The notes: generated from the sequence alone by a model not told the origin. A DNA stretch of 64,000 bases from Cunninghamia lanceolata (GCA_027924645.1 BSBN01000254.1:12728001-12792000); one strand, 5' to 3'. Counted from the stretch's first letter, positions 11,310-22,230 are shown. A program made the numbers and translations.

Positions 11310-11750
11310 TTACCAATGAGTGTCTTTTGGAGACACCATGAACCTTGAAATAAGATTCACACCATACATTATGTGTGGCCTCATCATTAACAAGTGAATT
11401 AGAATACTAATGAGTCTTTTGTACAATGTTGCATTAACATTAGATCCCTTATCATCATTTCTTAACTTCAAACCTATCACAGCTAGTGTTGGCATTGCCT
11501 TACAATTCACCATATCGAACCTTTTCAAAATATCATTTGCATATTTTGCTTGTGAAATAAATATGCCATTTTTATTTTGATTCACCTTAGTGCCAAGAAA
11601 ATACTTCATGAGACCCAATTCGGTCATTTCAAATTCCTTCTTCATGGCTCCTTCAAACAAGTCAATTGATAAATTACCAGTGAATATCAAGTCATCAACA
11701 TACAAACATAAAATTAAAATTTGACCTTGCTCATTAATCTTTATGTACAT
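11310..11750 (-). pseudogene. Family A Copia reverse transcriptase, C-terminal half (minus)
   Basis: A 146-residue open stretch contains the Copia RT catalytic motif LCLYVDDLIFTG (near 11705), followed by MTELGLMKYFLGTKV, a recognisable GIFISQAKYANDILKRF and the RT/RNase H connection. The YVDD pair is intact, but the frame is bounded by stops, and the N-terminal RT part (11992-12180) is separated from it. Part of the minus-strand element interrupted by the insertion at 14669-20748. Confidence 0.8.
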
Positions 11751-12240
11751 TGTAGGCTCACTGTTGTACCTACTAAATCCATTCTATAAGAGATAAGAAT
11801 CAATTCTACTATACCATTCTCTAGGAGCTTGCTTAAGTCCATAGAGCACTGTTTTGAGTTTGTAGACCTTGTCGTCATGGCCTAAGATCTCATAGTGGCT
11901 ACTCCAAATATACGTATTCTAAGAAACCATTGAGAAATGTGGATTGTACATCCATTTGATATATTGGCCACTTGTTTTGAGTTGCGATTGTCTATACTAT
12001 TCTTAGTATGTCCAAATGAGCTATTGGAGCAAATGTTTCATTGTATTCAACTCCATATTGTTGTGAATAACCATTTTCTACTAGTCTTGCCTTATGCTTC
12101 TTCACATCTCCTTTAGCATTTAACTTGGTCTTATAGACCCACTTTACCCCTATCACATCTTTTCCATCTAGATGATCCACTCAATCCCATGTATGATTCT
12201 TTTCTATAGCATTAATTTCTTCATCCATCGCTTGTGCCCA
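11751..12240 (-). pseudogene. Family A Copia reverse transcriptase, N-terminal part (minus)
   Basis: The minus-strand frame 12180-11992 has DVIGVKWVYKTKLNAKG and KARLVENGYSQQYGVEY, then ETFAPIAHL. This is the standard entry of the Copia RVT_2 domain (KWVFKxKxxxxG ... KARLVAKGYxQ ... ETFAPVA). The segment 11991-11751 continues it with stops and covers the region of the MDVKxAFLNG motif. Dead. Confidence 0.75.
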
Positions 12241-12770
12241 ATTTCATCTTTAATTGCATCTTCAAAGTGAATTGGATAATGTATTTGTGAAAATAATACA
12301 AAAAGAGAAAGAAAACCAATATTATGTTCACCTTCATTTCGATCATAGATATCTGTCAAACTTCTTGTTTTTTATCTCCTTAGACTTGCCAATGTTGGAT
12401 TTGACATATCACTTGATGTATTTGAAGTTGATAATCCTACACCTGGAATTCCTATTGTAGAATGTGTAGCTTCAAGTGTACCTTGTGATGTTTGTTGTTG
12501 TTCATTCCATGGAGTAATCATATGAATGTGAGGGGATGTCCTTCTACTTGATGAAGGTGTCACTTGTAGACCACTTTGTTGATATTTAGTGGTTGTGAAA
12601 GGAGATACCATAGAAGGAACACTTGGTGGAGTTAATAGTTCTCTATCATCTTAGGGTCAACTTGCTGCAATACTCACTATTTTCTCTAAACTTCCATCCC
12701 ATGCTTCTTGTTCTATGAAATGCACATCATTGTTGATTATTAGTTTTCTAGTTATAGGATTATAGAATTT
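12241..12770 (-). pseudogene. Family A Copia integrase-RT linker (minus)
   Basis: Between the integrase and RT parts, the minus strand encodes a low-complexity Ser/Thr/Pro/Gln-rich stretch (open at 12611-12372, for example SSSRRTSPHIHM). This is typical of the variable linker of Copia polyproteins. No catalytic motif is expected here. The plus-strand frame at 12254-12460 is a shadow. Confidence 0.5.
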
Positions 12771-13400
12771 CTAAGCTTTGGTGTCCTCATTGTATCCTAC
12801 AAAGATACATTTTTCTCTCTTGTTATGCAATTTATTGTTCAATTCATCTAGGACATGTACATATGCAACACATTCAAATACTCTCATATGAGCCGCACTA
12901 AACTTTCTTCCACTCCATGCTTCCTTTGGAATTATGTTCTTGACACTCATCGTTGGGCATCTATTCATCATTTAGACTATACATGCTACAACCTCTACAA
13001 AATACTCATTTGGAAAATGTTTATCCTTCCTATGAATGTCCATGATTTTTCTTTTTTTTCTCTTTGCCACACCACTCAGTTGAGGTGTGTACCTACTAGA
13101 AAATTGCTTGTGAATTCGACAATGCTTGCAAAAATTCAAGAAGGCATTTTAGAAATATTCTCCACCTCTATCTATTCTTAGAACTTTGATATAGTGTCTA
13201 CTTCTCTTCTCAACTAGATCTTTAGATTGACAAAAAAAATTTAAAATATTATTCTTATGTTTCAAGAAAAACACCCATGTTTTTCTAGTATAGTCATCAA
13301 TGAATCTCAAAAACTAAACACATCCACCAATGAAGGTGTCTACATTGGTCCAAACAAATCAAAGCTAAAAATCTCCAATGGTGTCTTTTCTCTAACTAAA
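12771..13400 (-). pseudogene. Family A Copia integrase (minus)
   Basis: The minus strand from about 13330 reads an integrase core: FIDDYTRKTWVFFLKHKN, then VLRIDRGGEY with the second catalytic Asp, then a broken RYTPQLSGVAKR in place of the usual TPQQNGVAER. The 66-residue open frame 12971-12771 holds the C-terminal part (PKEAWSGRKFSAAHMRVFEC, then KCIFVGYNEDTKA). Several stops. The order on the minus strand (gag, integrase, RT, RNase H) is the normal Copia order. Confidence 0.7.
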
Positions 13401-14060
13401 TTACCAGTTGGGAATTACTCTGTATGTTGCTTTCCCAAAATTCACCCTTCACATGCTTTATCTAGTTTTTCTATCAGTGGCAAACCTTTTACCCTATTTT
13501 TCCTATGTAGAAAATCTTGACCTCCAAAATTTAAGTGTCCAAATCGTAAATGCCAAAGGTAATTCTCATCTTTTATTTCATAATGAAAAGATAGTTCAGT
13601 GATATCTTGCTAGGTTGAATGTGGAACTTCTGAAGGTAACTCAAAGAGGTTCACACACTAAAAAATATTTATCTTGACTCACTTGTGGACTCACTGAGGG
13701 GAAAGCTTGAGCCAATTCCATCCTCAAATCTGATTTCAACCTCAAAGAAAACATTCTATTGTTGGTCATTTAAACTATTTCTATAAGCTAATTTTTTAGA
13801 AATTTGTCCAAAATTACACATTCCTTGTTTTTAAAAAATACTCTATACCCCTTGTGAACAATCTACCCAGTGCTCATCAAATTATATTTTAAACCAAGAA
13901 CAAAAGTAAACATTTGAAATAAACTTTCCCCCCCTAATCTTGGTTAGAATATTGATGTTTCCTTATCCCATGACTAACACTTCATTATCATTGCCCAAAG
14001 TAACATCTAATTTATTGATTTATCCAAATTTGAAAATATTTCTATACTCCTTGTCATGTG
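13401..14060 (-). pseudogene. Family A Copia protease / GAG-pre-integrase region, badly decayed (minus)
   Basis: By position, between the zinc-knuckle gag end (14065) and the integrase (13330), this should encode the aspartic protease and the zinc-binding start of the integrase. Stops and frameshifts are too frequent for me to place the DSG motif with certainty. The plus-strand frames at 13257-13602 are shadows. Confidence 0.4.
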
Positions 14061-14064
14061 ATTA

Positions 14065-14663
14065 CTACAATCTGAATAAAAATTTGCATAATGGACAGTT
14101 CTTACAATAATAACATTGAACTTGCGATTTTTCATACCTTTGGCCATGAGAATGATTTTGACTTGGGTTTTGGTTGTTCTCTCTTTGACTTTGAATTTGT
14201 TGGATGGGTTCTTCCACCACTTTATGAATTTCTTCCTCTACCTCTAAAGTTAGATCTTCCTCTATCTCTACCATGACTAACTGAAACTTGTGACTTGAAG
14301 GCATGCTCTAAAGAAGAGCTAGATGAACAAATTTGCCTATGCTAATGGGAAATGAGAGATGCATGAAGCTTATCTACAGAAAATTGTGAAATATTTTTTG
14401 TCGCTTCTATAGACACAAGAATAGATTCAAACTTTGTGGGAAGGCTTCTCAAAAACTTTTCTACTATTCTCCTATCTTCAAGAGTCTCACCATGAGATCT
14501 ATTAACCAGTCCAATAACTTGGGTAAAAAATTAATCTATAGATTAAGAATCCTTCATAGATATAGTTTCAAAATCTCTTCTTAGCATTTACAACTTTGAA
14601 GTTTTTACCTTATCCATTCCTTGATATGCAATCTAAAAGATGTCCCATGCTTGCTTTGATTTT
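14065..14663 (-). pseudogene. Family A Copia gag, C-terminal part (minus)
   Basis: From 14663 down, the translation continues the UBN2-type gag: KSKQAWDIF, then IGLVNRSHGETLEDRRIVEKF and LRSLPTKFESILVSIEA. These are the usual ILRSLPxKFxxIVxxIE words of Copia gag. The 79-residue frame 14304-14065 carries a Glu-rich, Gln/Asn-rich tail and the start of a zinc knuckle (VQCYYCKN). It is cut at 14664 by the nested Copia; the N-terminal half lies at 20754-21015. Confidence 0.7.
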
Positions 14664-14668
14664 GTTGC

Positions 14669-15517
14669 TATTGATTTTGATAGCTAGATCAGATCCCTTC
14701 TAGAGACCGACCTAGTCATAAAATGTTGAATGCCCTACCGACCTTAGCATTTCAAGATCTTAGATTGTATTATCTGATTAAGGTAGGCCCCAATTGGGGG
14801 AACTCACCATTCTATGTATCTTGAAATTACAAATAGGTCAGGACCTATTTCAAATGTAACGTATATGTAATTTAGCACCAAAATGTTTGTATGATCTCAT
14901 ATAAATGAAGAGTGACTGGCAGTCATAATGTATAGCAATCACTACAAGCACAGTGAAAGGGCTTAGTTGATGGTTGAACTGGTTCAACGGTTCAATAGGT
15001 TCAAAGGTTTGACAGTTCAAGGGTTCCACCGACAGTTGAACTGGTTCAATGGTTCAATGGTTCGACAAGTTCAAAGTTTCAACAATGAAGGGATCCGCTG
15101 ATGGTTGAACTGGTTCAACGGTTCAACGGGTTCAAAGGTTTGACAGTGCAAGGGTTCTACCGACAGTTGAACTAGTTCAATGGTTCGACTATTCAACGGT
15201 TCAACTGATTCAATGGTTCAAAGGGTTCGATAATTCAAGAAGAGGCCATGGTTCGACTATTCAACGGTTCAACTGATTCAATGGTTCAAAGGGTTCGATA
15301 ATTCAAGAAGAGGCCATGTTGTATTTTGATATCTATGTTTTGTACCTTAGCTGGGCAAAGTTGTAATCTGTTTCTACTCTTAATATAAATCAGATCTGAG
15401 ATTTTCTTGTTGGGTGTTTCACCTCCAACAGGGAGGTTTTTCCTAGGGTATATGTGTGTTATGTGAGCATTTATGATTCATTGTTTCTTATTGTCAATCT
15501 GAGTATTAAAATTAACA
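14669..15517 (+). repeat. 5' LTR of Copia B
   Basis: 849 bases. It begins TATTGATTTTGATAGC where the 3' LTR begins TGTTGATTTTGATAGC, so the terminal G has become A. It ends AAAATTAACA. The interior (14960-15300) is built of GGTTCAACGGTTCAA-like units of about 8-15 bases. A 68-base segment, 15181-15248, is repeated exactly at 15249-15316; the 3' LTR has one copy. Confidence 0.85.
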
Positions 15518-15530
15518 TGGTTTCAGACCC
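15518..15530 (+). promoter_or_regulatory. Primer-binding site of Copia B (mutated)
   Basis: TGGTTTCAGACCC immediately follows the 5' LTR. It departs at a few positions from the TGGTATCAGAGCC form expected for initiator-Met priming. Position and partial match support the assignment. Confidence 0.6.
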
Positions 15531-15606
15531 AAGTTTGAATTAGTATAATCAGATTTGCAGTATTTAGTTATTTACAATCTGCTCTTATCATTAAAGATTG
15601 GATAAA

Positions 15607-17025
15607 ATGGCTCATAGTCTCAGGGTTGAAGATAGATTGGATGGGGCTTCCAATTTCACATCATGGAGAGTCCGCATCATGCTTGTGTTGAATGAAAATG
15701 ACCTTGCAGACTTTGTGACCAAAGAATCTTCCGAGCCTGAGCTAGAAGGATAAAACACCCAATGGAGGAAGAAAGATCTTCAAGATCAGAAGATCTTAAT
15801 TGATTCAGTAAAAGATCACATTGTTATCATCATCTCCAAGATGAATACAACAAGCAAAATGTTCAGAACCTTGGAGGAGATGTATGAAATCAACAACACT
15901 AGTTGTGTTCTAGCTTTGAAGCAGCAGTTTCATCACATTAAGATGGCTAAAGGTGAATCTGTCAGGGCTTACTTCATGATGATTTCTTATTTGAGAGATC
16001 AGCTCTCATCTATTGGAAATATTGTTCATGAAAATGATTTAACTATGCTATCCCTCAATGGTCTTCCAACATCTTGGGAATCCTATGTTCAAGGAATTAG
16101 TGCAAGAGCTGATCTACCCAAGTTTGATAGATTAAGGGCTGACTGTATCCAAGAAGAGTCTCGACTAGCTGCTACAGGAGTTATCAGAAATACTCATGAA
16201 GATAATCATGTCCTTGCTGCCTAGTCTTTCAAGAAGAAAGGAGGCTATTGGAAGAAGAACAATTTCAAGAGGAATAGAGATCAAAGGTCTAATCCATCTC
16301 ATGATTCGAAGAAAAAGAAAAAGGACATGTCTCACATCAAGTGCTTCAGGTGTGACAAATTTGGCTACTATACAAGGGACTGTTTATCCCAGTCTATGCA
16401 ACAAGGAGCAGACTTAAATGAAGTCTCAAATCAGTCTAATATTGAAGACTTCCTTTTCATTTCTGCTTTGTCAAGCAATGTACCCTCAGACAGTGATACT
16501 TGGCTGATTGATAGTGGTGCATCTAGAAACATCACCAGCTATCAAGAGCACCTCTTTGATTTAGTGGAGAAAAAGTCTAATCTTCATGTGGTCATTGGTG
16601 ATGATGCTCGCTATTCTATGAGAGGTTTTGGTACTACTTCCCTTAATTTAGATTCTAGAATTTCTCTGCACATCAATGATATTTTGTTTGTGTCAGGAAT
16701 CAAAAGAAACCTTATCTCCATATTAGCACTAGAAGATAAGGGTTATCAGATTACATTTTCTGAGGGAAGGGTGCTTGCATGGCCTAAGAAGTCCAACATC
16801 AAATTAGCTCGTGTCATTGGGAATAGGTATGAGAGCCTATATAATCTTTCAGCACATCCAGTTCAAGCTCTCATTCATGAAGCACCAGAGTCAATCAAGC
16901 TATGGCATAGAAGACTTGGACATCTTCATTTTCAAGCCCTCCCCACACTTGAGAAGATAGTTAAAGGTATGCCTAAACTTAGTCATATTCATGATAAATA
17001 CATGCAAAGGTTGTGCTATGGGTAA
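15607..17025 (+). pseudogene. Copia B gag, zinc knuckle and protease
   Basis: The reading frame starts at the ATG at 15607 (MAHSLRVEDRLDGASNFTSW, the gag N-terminal FDGxxNFxxW motif) and stays in one frame to 17025. It is interrupted by stops near 15751 and at 16222-16224. UBN2 gag covers about 15620-16200. A zinc knuckle CFRCDKFGYYTRDC (16342-16383) follows, with Tyr where the His-preceding spacing is normally GH. The protease active site WLIDSGASRNIT lies at 16501-16536 and looks intact. The zinc-binding HRRLGHLHF of the integrase entry lies near 16906. A frameshift near 16990-17025 moves the rest to another frame. Confidence 0.8.
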
Positions 17026-17926
17026 GAACACTAAGAGTCCATTTCATCAAAGTGAAAGTAGGTCTAAAGAGAAATTAGCTCTTGTGCATTCTGATTTATG
17101 TGGACCTATGTTTGTTGCTTCCCCAAGTGGATTCTTGTATTATGTAATCTTTATAGATGACTACTCTAGGAAAACTTGGATTTACTTTCTCAAATCAAAA
17201 GAATCTGATGAAGTTCTAAGTAGATTCAAAGAATTTAAATCTTTAGCTGAAAATCTATTTGGGAAAAGAATTAAAGTTTTAAGGTTTGACAATGGAGGTG
17301 AATACACCTCAGGTAGTTTTCATGATTTTTGTGTTGAGGCAAGGATCAAGAGGGAGTTTTGTGTTCCCTACAACCCTTAGCAAAATGGGGTTGCAGGAAG
17401 AAAGAACAGATCCATAGTTGAGGCATCAAAAGCTATGATTCATGATCAGGATTTGCAGACTTTCTTATGGGCCAAAGCATCTAGGACTGTTGTCTACATT
17501 CAGAATAGATGCCCTCACCATGTATTGAAAGATATGACTCCAGAAGAAGCATTTTCAGGGATCAAACCTGATACTAGTCACTTGAGGATCTTCAGGAGTC
17601 CAGTATATGTCCATGTACCCAAAGAGAAGAGAACCAAGTTGGAACCTTCTGGCGAAAGAGACATTCTTGTGGGCTACAGCGAAATATCCAAAGCATTTAG
17701 AATTTACATTCTAGGTCAGAAGTTTATTAAGGTTAGTAGAGATGTCACTTTTGAAGAAAATATTACACTCAAAAGATCTAAAGGATCAAGTTTAGAGATT
17801 GACAATGAAGTCCATGATAACCCTCAAGACATGGATATTGAGCATGATACTGAGATTCAGAGAGAGTCTATAGAATCTGAAAATCATGATGATCCAAGTG
17901 AACCTTTGGATCCTACACATGAGTAA
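16991..17926 (+). pseudogene. Copia B integrase
   Basis: It starts with the CKGCAMGK zinc-binding CxxC (about 17003-17030). The core then shows VHSDLCGP (first Asp, near 17095), IDDYSRKTWIYFLKSK and LRFDNGGEY (second Asp, near 17285). The next catalytic block is broken: a TAG at 17378-17380 replaces Gln in the TPQQNGV motif, and the expected catalytic Glu of AERKN is Gly (AGRKN). The C-terminal part is normal (AFSGIKPDTSHLRIF, DILVGYSE) and runs into an acidic linker ending at TAA near 17926. It would not be functional even without the stop. Confidence 0.8.
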
Positions 17927-19610
17927 GAAGAGACCTCTCTGGATTCAAGAGGCAAAAAAGTTTGTAGCTCCAAGTGGCACACTTAGAGAAAGAAAGAGAG
18001 CTCAAAAATTCTCAAACTATGTTGTATTGATGTGCAATCTCATTGAGACTGAACCTTCTAGCGTTGAAAAGGCCATGAACCAATAGACATGGAAGAATGC
18101 TATGGATGACGAATATCGATCTATCATTAAAAATGATGTTTGGGATATTGAGCCTAGACCCAAAGGTAAGTTTGTTGTATCTTCCAAATAGTTGTTTAAA
18201 ATTAAACATGCTGCTGATGGAAGTATTGAGAAATACAAAGCTAGATTTGTGGCTCATGGCTTCTCTCAGAAAGAAGGCATAGATTATGAGGAAACCTTTG
18301 CCCCTGTTGCTTGATATACTTCCATCAAGACTATCATTGCTATTGCCGCATCTAAGGGATGGAAATTACATCAGATGAATGTAAAGACAACCTTCCTCAA
18401 TGGTGTTATTGAAGAAGAGGTCTACATTGAGCAACCTGAAGGCTTTGTGATCCATAAGAAAGAATATCATGTATGCAGATTGAAGAAAGCATTATATGGC
18501 CTTAAGCAAGCCCCCCGTGCTTGGTATGAAAGAATTGATAAGTACTTGGTAAGCCTAGGATTTTGTAAGAATGATGTTGATCCTAACCTTTACTTCAAGG
18601 TATTCAATGCTGAAATGTTGATTTTGGTTTTATATGTTGACAATCTATTCCTAACTGGAGGTCATCTCATTCTTAGATGTAAGGAAGAACTGACTTCAGA
18701 ATTTGAAATGAAAGATCTAGGTCTCATGCATTTCTTTCTAGGGTTAGAAGTATGGCAAAGACCCAAGGAAATTATTCTAAGTCAAGGAAAATATACCATT
18801 GATATTTTGAAGAGATTTTGAATGCTAGATTGTAAACCTATGCCTACTCCTATGGAAACTAACTAAAAGAACTTGAGTGAATCTGCAGCTAGGTTTGATC
18901 TTGTGAATCCCACTGAATATAGGTAGCTGATTGGATCCTTGATGTATCTAGTTAACACTAGACCTGACATTTGCTATGCAATGAGTGCCCTTAGCTAGTT
19001 TATGTGCGAGCCAAGGCAGATTCATCTTGTTGCAGCCAAGCATATCTTGAGATATTTGCGTGGTACAGTTGGATATGGTTTGAAGTACTCTTCCAACACA
19101 GTCATTACCTTGAAAGGCTATTCTGATTCTGATTGGGTAGGAAGTGTCACTGATAGAAAGAGGACTTCTGGAGTTTGCTTCAACTTGGGATCCGCCATGA
19201 TATCCTGGTGCAGTAGAAAATAGTCTTCAGTAGCATTGAGTACTACTGAAGCAGAATATATTGCAGCTTGTGTGGCATCTCAAGAAGCAATGTGGCTTCG
19301 AAAACTCCTTGCAGGTTTGTTTGGACAACCTTAGGAACCTACAATTATTCACAGTGATAACCAGAGCTATGTGAAGCTCTCTGCCAATCCTGTGTTTCAT
19401 GACAGATCAAAGCATGTGGAAACTCAATATCACTATATCCAGGATATGGTGCAAAGGAATTCTATTCAGCTAAAGTACATCAGCACTGATGAGCAAACAA
19501 TAGATGTTCTCACCAAACCCCTTGCTCGAGTGAAGCTTGCATATTTTCGAGACAAGCTTGGAGTTGTGGAGAATGAAGCTCTAGCTGAGAGGGAGTCTCA
19601 GCATCAGTGA
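17886..19610 (+). pseudogene. Copia B reverse transcriptase and RNase H
   Basis: RVT_2 order is clear: [20 protein letters not shown] (18238-18297), then MNVKTTFLNG (18375-18404), where the usual catalytic Asp of MDVKTAFLNG is Asn. [19 protein letters not shown] follows. The polymerase motif is YVDN (18633-18644) instead of YVDD, again Asp to Asn by a G-to-A change. RNase H has YSDSDWVGS (about 19120), [10 protein letters not shown] (19238-19267) and HSDNQS (19351-19368). It ends with DVLTKPLA and a stop at 19608-19610. Stops interrupt it at 18085, 18190, 18315, 18820, 18925, 18997 and 19222, among others. Confidence 0.85.
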
Positions 19611-19911
19611 TACATTATATTGTATCTTCCACCCTCTGCAAGTAGGCATGGTGGTAATGCACTCTTCTCTGGGAGAAGTTTGAGGTGAAAGCCCTCTTCC
19701 ACCCTCTGCGAGTAGGCATGGTGGAGCCACCCTCTGCAAGTAGGTATGGTGGATATCATGGGAGAAATTCCATGATGTTCTTGTTCACCCTATGGGAGTA
19801 TCTATGGTAAACGTCATGAGGATATGACAATAAGCACTTATGTTTTCATCCATGGGAGTAGCCATGATGTTAGTCACTATGTGACGTGATCCTTATGAAG
19901 GAATCCTCCCT
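19611..19911 (+). repeat. Short self-complementary repeats between pol and 3' LTR of Copia B
   Basis: Three near-identical 26-base units (about 19629-19654, 19699-19724, 19727-19752) begin CCACCCTCTGC and end GGCATGGTGG, so each can fold on itself (CCACC with GGTGG). Two more diverged ones (CACCCTATGGGAGTATC, near 19784, and CATCCATGGGAGTAGCC, near 19849) follow. No coding capacity. Confidence 0.6.
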
Positions 19912-19914
19912 AGC

Positions 19915-19924
19915 TAAGAGGGAG
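19915..19924 (+). promoter_or_regulatory. Polypurine tract of Copia B
   Basis: TAAGAGGGAG directly abuts the TGTTG start of the 3' LTR, which is the expected site of plus-strand priming. Confidence 0.7.
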
Positions 19925-20748
19925 TGTTGATTTTGATAGCTAGGTCAGATCTCTTCTAGAGACCAACCTAGTCATAAAATGTTGAATGGCCTACCATCCT
20001 TAGCATTTCAAGATCTCAGATTGTATTATCCGATTAAGGCAGGCCCCAACTGGGGGAACTCACCATTCTATGTATCTTGAAATTACAAATAGGTCAGGAC
20101 TTATTTCAAATGTAACGTATATGTAATTTAGCACAAAAATGTTTGTGCGATCTCATATAAATGAAGAGTGACTGGCAGTCATAATGTACAACAATCACTT
20201 ACCAAATCTGCTCTGTGAAATCAGTGATCTACTACAAGCACAGTGAAAGGGCTCTGCCGATGGTTGAACTGGTTCAACGGTTCAATGGTTCGATGGGTTC
20301 AAAGGTTCGACAGTGCAAGGGTTCTGCCGACAGTTGAACTGGTTCAACCGTTCGACAGGTTCAAAGGTTCAACAATGAAGGGCTCTGCTGATGGTTGAAC
20401 TGGTTCAACGGTTCAACGGGTTCAAAGGTTCGACAGTGCAAGGGTTCTGCTGATAGTTGAATTGGTTGAACTGGTTCAACGGTTCAACGGTTGGACGGTT
20501 CAACTAATTCAATGGTTTAAAGGGTTTGATAATTCAAGAAGAGGTCATGTTGTATTTTGATATCTATGTTTCGTGCCTTAGCTGGGTAAAGTTGTAATTT
20601 GTTTCTGCTCTTAATATAAATCAGATCTGAGATTTTTTTGCTAGGTTTTTCCCCTCCAAGAGGGAGGTTTTTCCCAGGGTATATGTGTGTTATGTGAGCA
20701 TTTATGTTTCATTGTTTCTTACTGTCAATCTGAATATTAAAATTAATA
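19925..20748 (+). repeat. 3' LTR of Copia B
   Basis: 824 bases. It begins TGTTGATTTTGATAGC and ends AAAATTAATA, where the 5' LTR ends AACA, so the terminal C has become T. It lacks the 68-base duplication of the 5' LTR. It has a segment near 20196-20231 (ACCAAATCTGCTCTGTGAAA) missing from the 5' LTR. Followed by GTTGC, the target duplication. Confidence 0.85.
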
Positions 20749-20753
20749 GTTGC

Positions 20754-21015
20754 CACAGAAACCCTTGAAAGAATACTCTCATTCATTTCCTAAAAGATGT
20801 AGAAGAGAGCCTTTGAATCATTTTTCTTGTTATCATTGAGAAAATCATTCTCTTGTTGAGATAGTGCATTGTATGATGTTGTATCTGTGGGTTCAGTAAA
20901 CCCATTCTCTACAACTTCCCATAAATCTTGAGAATTGAACAAATCCTTCATTATAATTGACCAATACTCATAGTTATCGCCTGTAAATTGAGGAATCTCC
21001 AGATTTGAAGACTTG
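20754..21015 (-). pseudogene. Family A Copia gag, N-terminal part (minus)
   Basis: The minus strand from about 21010 encodes LEIPQFTGDNYEYWSIIMKD, then LFNSQDLWEVVENGFTEP. This is the textbook N-terminus of a Copia gag (IPxFxGxNYxxWxxxMKxLFxSQDLW). One in-frame stop lies near 20800. It continues directly into 14663 once Copia B is removed. At 21016 it meets plus-strand family A sequence without a PBS or LTR, so its 5' end is lost. Confidence 0.75.
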
Positions 21016-21258
21016 TGTTAGAAGAATTCAGTAATTATACTATCCAAGAATCTTATATTTCATAAGAGGAGTAAGCATATGGACACTAGATACTATTTCA
21101 TCAGAGAGTTAATCAACAATGGAGAGATTCATTTGGAACACTACATGTCTGAAGATTAATATGTAGACATCTTCACCAAGCCATTAGGAAAATAAATATT
21201 TCAGTATCTAAGAGATCATTTAGATATCCTAAATAGTGGTAGTTCTGATTAACGGGAG
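21016..21258 (+). pseudogene. Family A Copia RNase H end (plus)
   Basis: The plus strand encodes the C-terminal end of Copia RNase H: ILSKNLIFHKRSKHMDTRY, YFIRELINNGEI, then [11 protein letters not shown] with a stop. It is followed by an AACGGGAG polypurine-like tract and the right-hand LTR. It matches the minus-strand region 10743-10995 nearly word for word, so the composite carries this 3' end twice, in opposite orientations. Confidence 0.65.
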
Positions 21259-21908
21259 CGTTGGAAACTAATGGCAACCAACATAATAATTTTTTTCTGT
21301 TAATCCTCCAGTAGATAGGGTGCCGTTTCTTATTGAACTGTGAAGAATTTTGCAAGGGACAAAATCTACCCTATCTTGTCGCCCTCCTTATTTTTAGATT
21401 TTGTTTCTTATCATATTTACTAATTTTCAGCCGCCCATGCACTATAGTTTTCTATCATAAGTGAAGGCTTTTATTGCTGAAAAGATAAATGGTTTTGATG
21501 CTGCTGTTTTTCTTGTGTGCTTTGACATAGCAAAAAGAGGAGGAATGCTCTGTTTTTATATTTTTTTTTATGTAAGAGCAGCAGCTATGCCTTAAGAAAA
21601 AAAATGTATTTTGATTTTTTGTGTGTAAGAGTAGAAGCTCTGTTTTAAGAAGAAAATATGATCTGTTTTTTCTCTGTATTTAAATTGCCTGTAGTTCTAA
21701 TATGACAGCAGCTCTGTTTTCAGTTAGAGGGTATGTGAGTATACTAAATACTCAGAAAAAATATGAAAGGAGCAGCAGCTCTATTATACTCTTTTTTCAT
21801 AATATATATAATCTCTGTTGTTTTTTAATTGTGAAAAGAACTGTGTGTAAAGAGTTGTAGCTCCATTGTGTGAGAATCTTCCTGCTTTTTTTCCTTTTGT
21901 CTCCATCA
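21259..21908 (+). repeat. Copia family A LTR (plus orientation, right)
   Basis: About 650 bases, starting CGTTGGAAACTAATGG (TG mutated to CG) after a polypurine-like tract and ending GTCTCCATCA. It aligns throughout with 9771-10425. As the LTR after a pol end it is a 3' LTR. Confidence 0.7.
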
Positions 21909-22230
21909 TTGTTAGTCACTGTATTTCAAAGGTTTGGAGGAGTGTCAGGACGGTTTTATATCAAAGGCAGAAGGGTTCAAGGAGTATCTGGACTGTATTT
22001 CAAATATTTGTTGGTTTACTTACATATGTTCTCCAATATTTTTATCAATAAAAAAAGTTGCATGGTGCATCGTTGATAGGGTAGGATGCCAAGTAGCCAC
22101 AAGGCTTCGAGGGAACCACCGGTATTGTAATTTTTTTGCCCAAAAAAGGAAAACAAATCTTGTGTAGACCAAAACCACAGTACAATAAATAATCCGAGTT
22201 CCAGAAGCGTAAGCAGTACCTCAATGCATC
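21909..22230. other. Unassigned flank of the family A composite
   Basis: No gene recognised. TTTTTATCAATAAAAAAAG near 22035 resembles the A-rich 3' end of a plant LINE, but no LINE coding part precedes it. The short overlapping plus-strand frames here have no motif. Confidence 0.3.

Larger units (their letters stand above)
14664..20753 (+). mobile_element. Nested Copia element B, complete with LTRs and target duplication
   Basis: The LTRs at 14669-15517 and 19925-20748 are flanked by the 5-bp direct duplication GTTGC (14664-14668 and 20749-20753). Removing the element joins the two halves of the family A gag in one orientation, so the insertion site is confirmed on both sides. Inside are a degenerate PBS, gag, protease, integrase, RT and RNase H in Copia order, and a polypurine tract. 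By eye the LTRs differ at roughly 7% of positions over the first 145 bases, so it is old. All coding parts carry stops. Confidence 0.9.

Noticed and set aside
9771..21908. A simple full-length family A element with 9771 and 21259 as its two LTRs
   Set aside because: The flanking 5-mers differ and the internal region is in opposite orientation with its own partial LTR.
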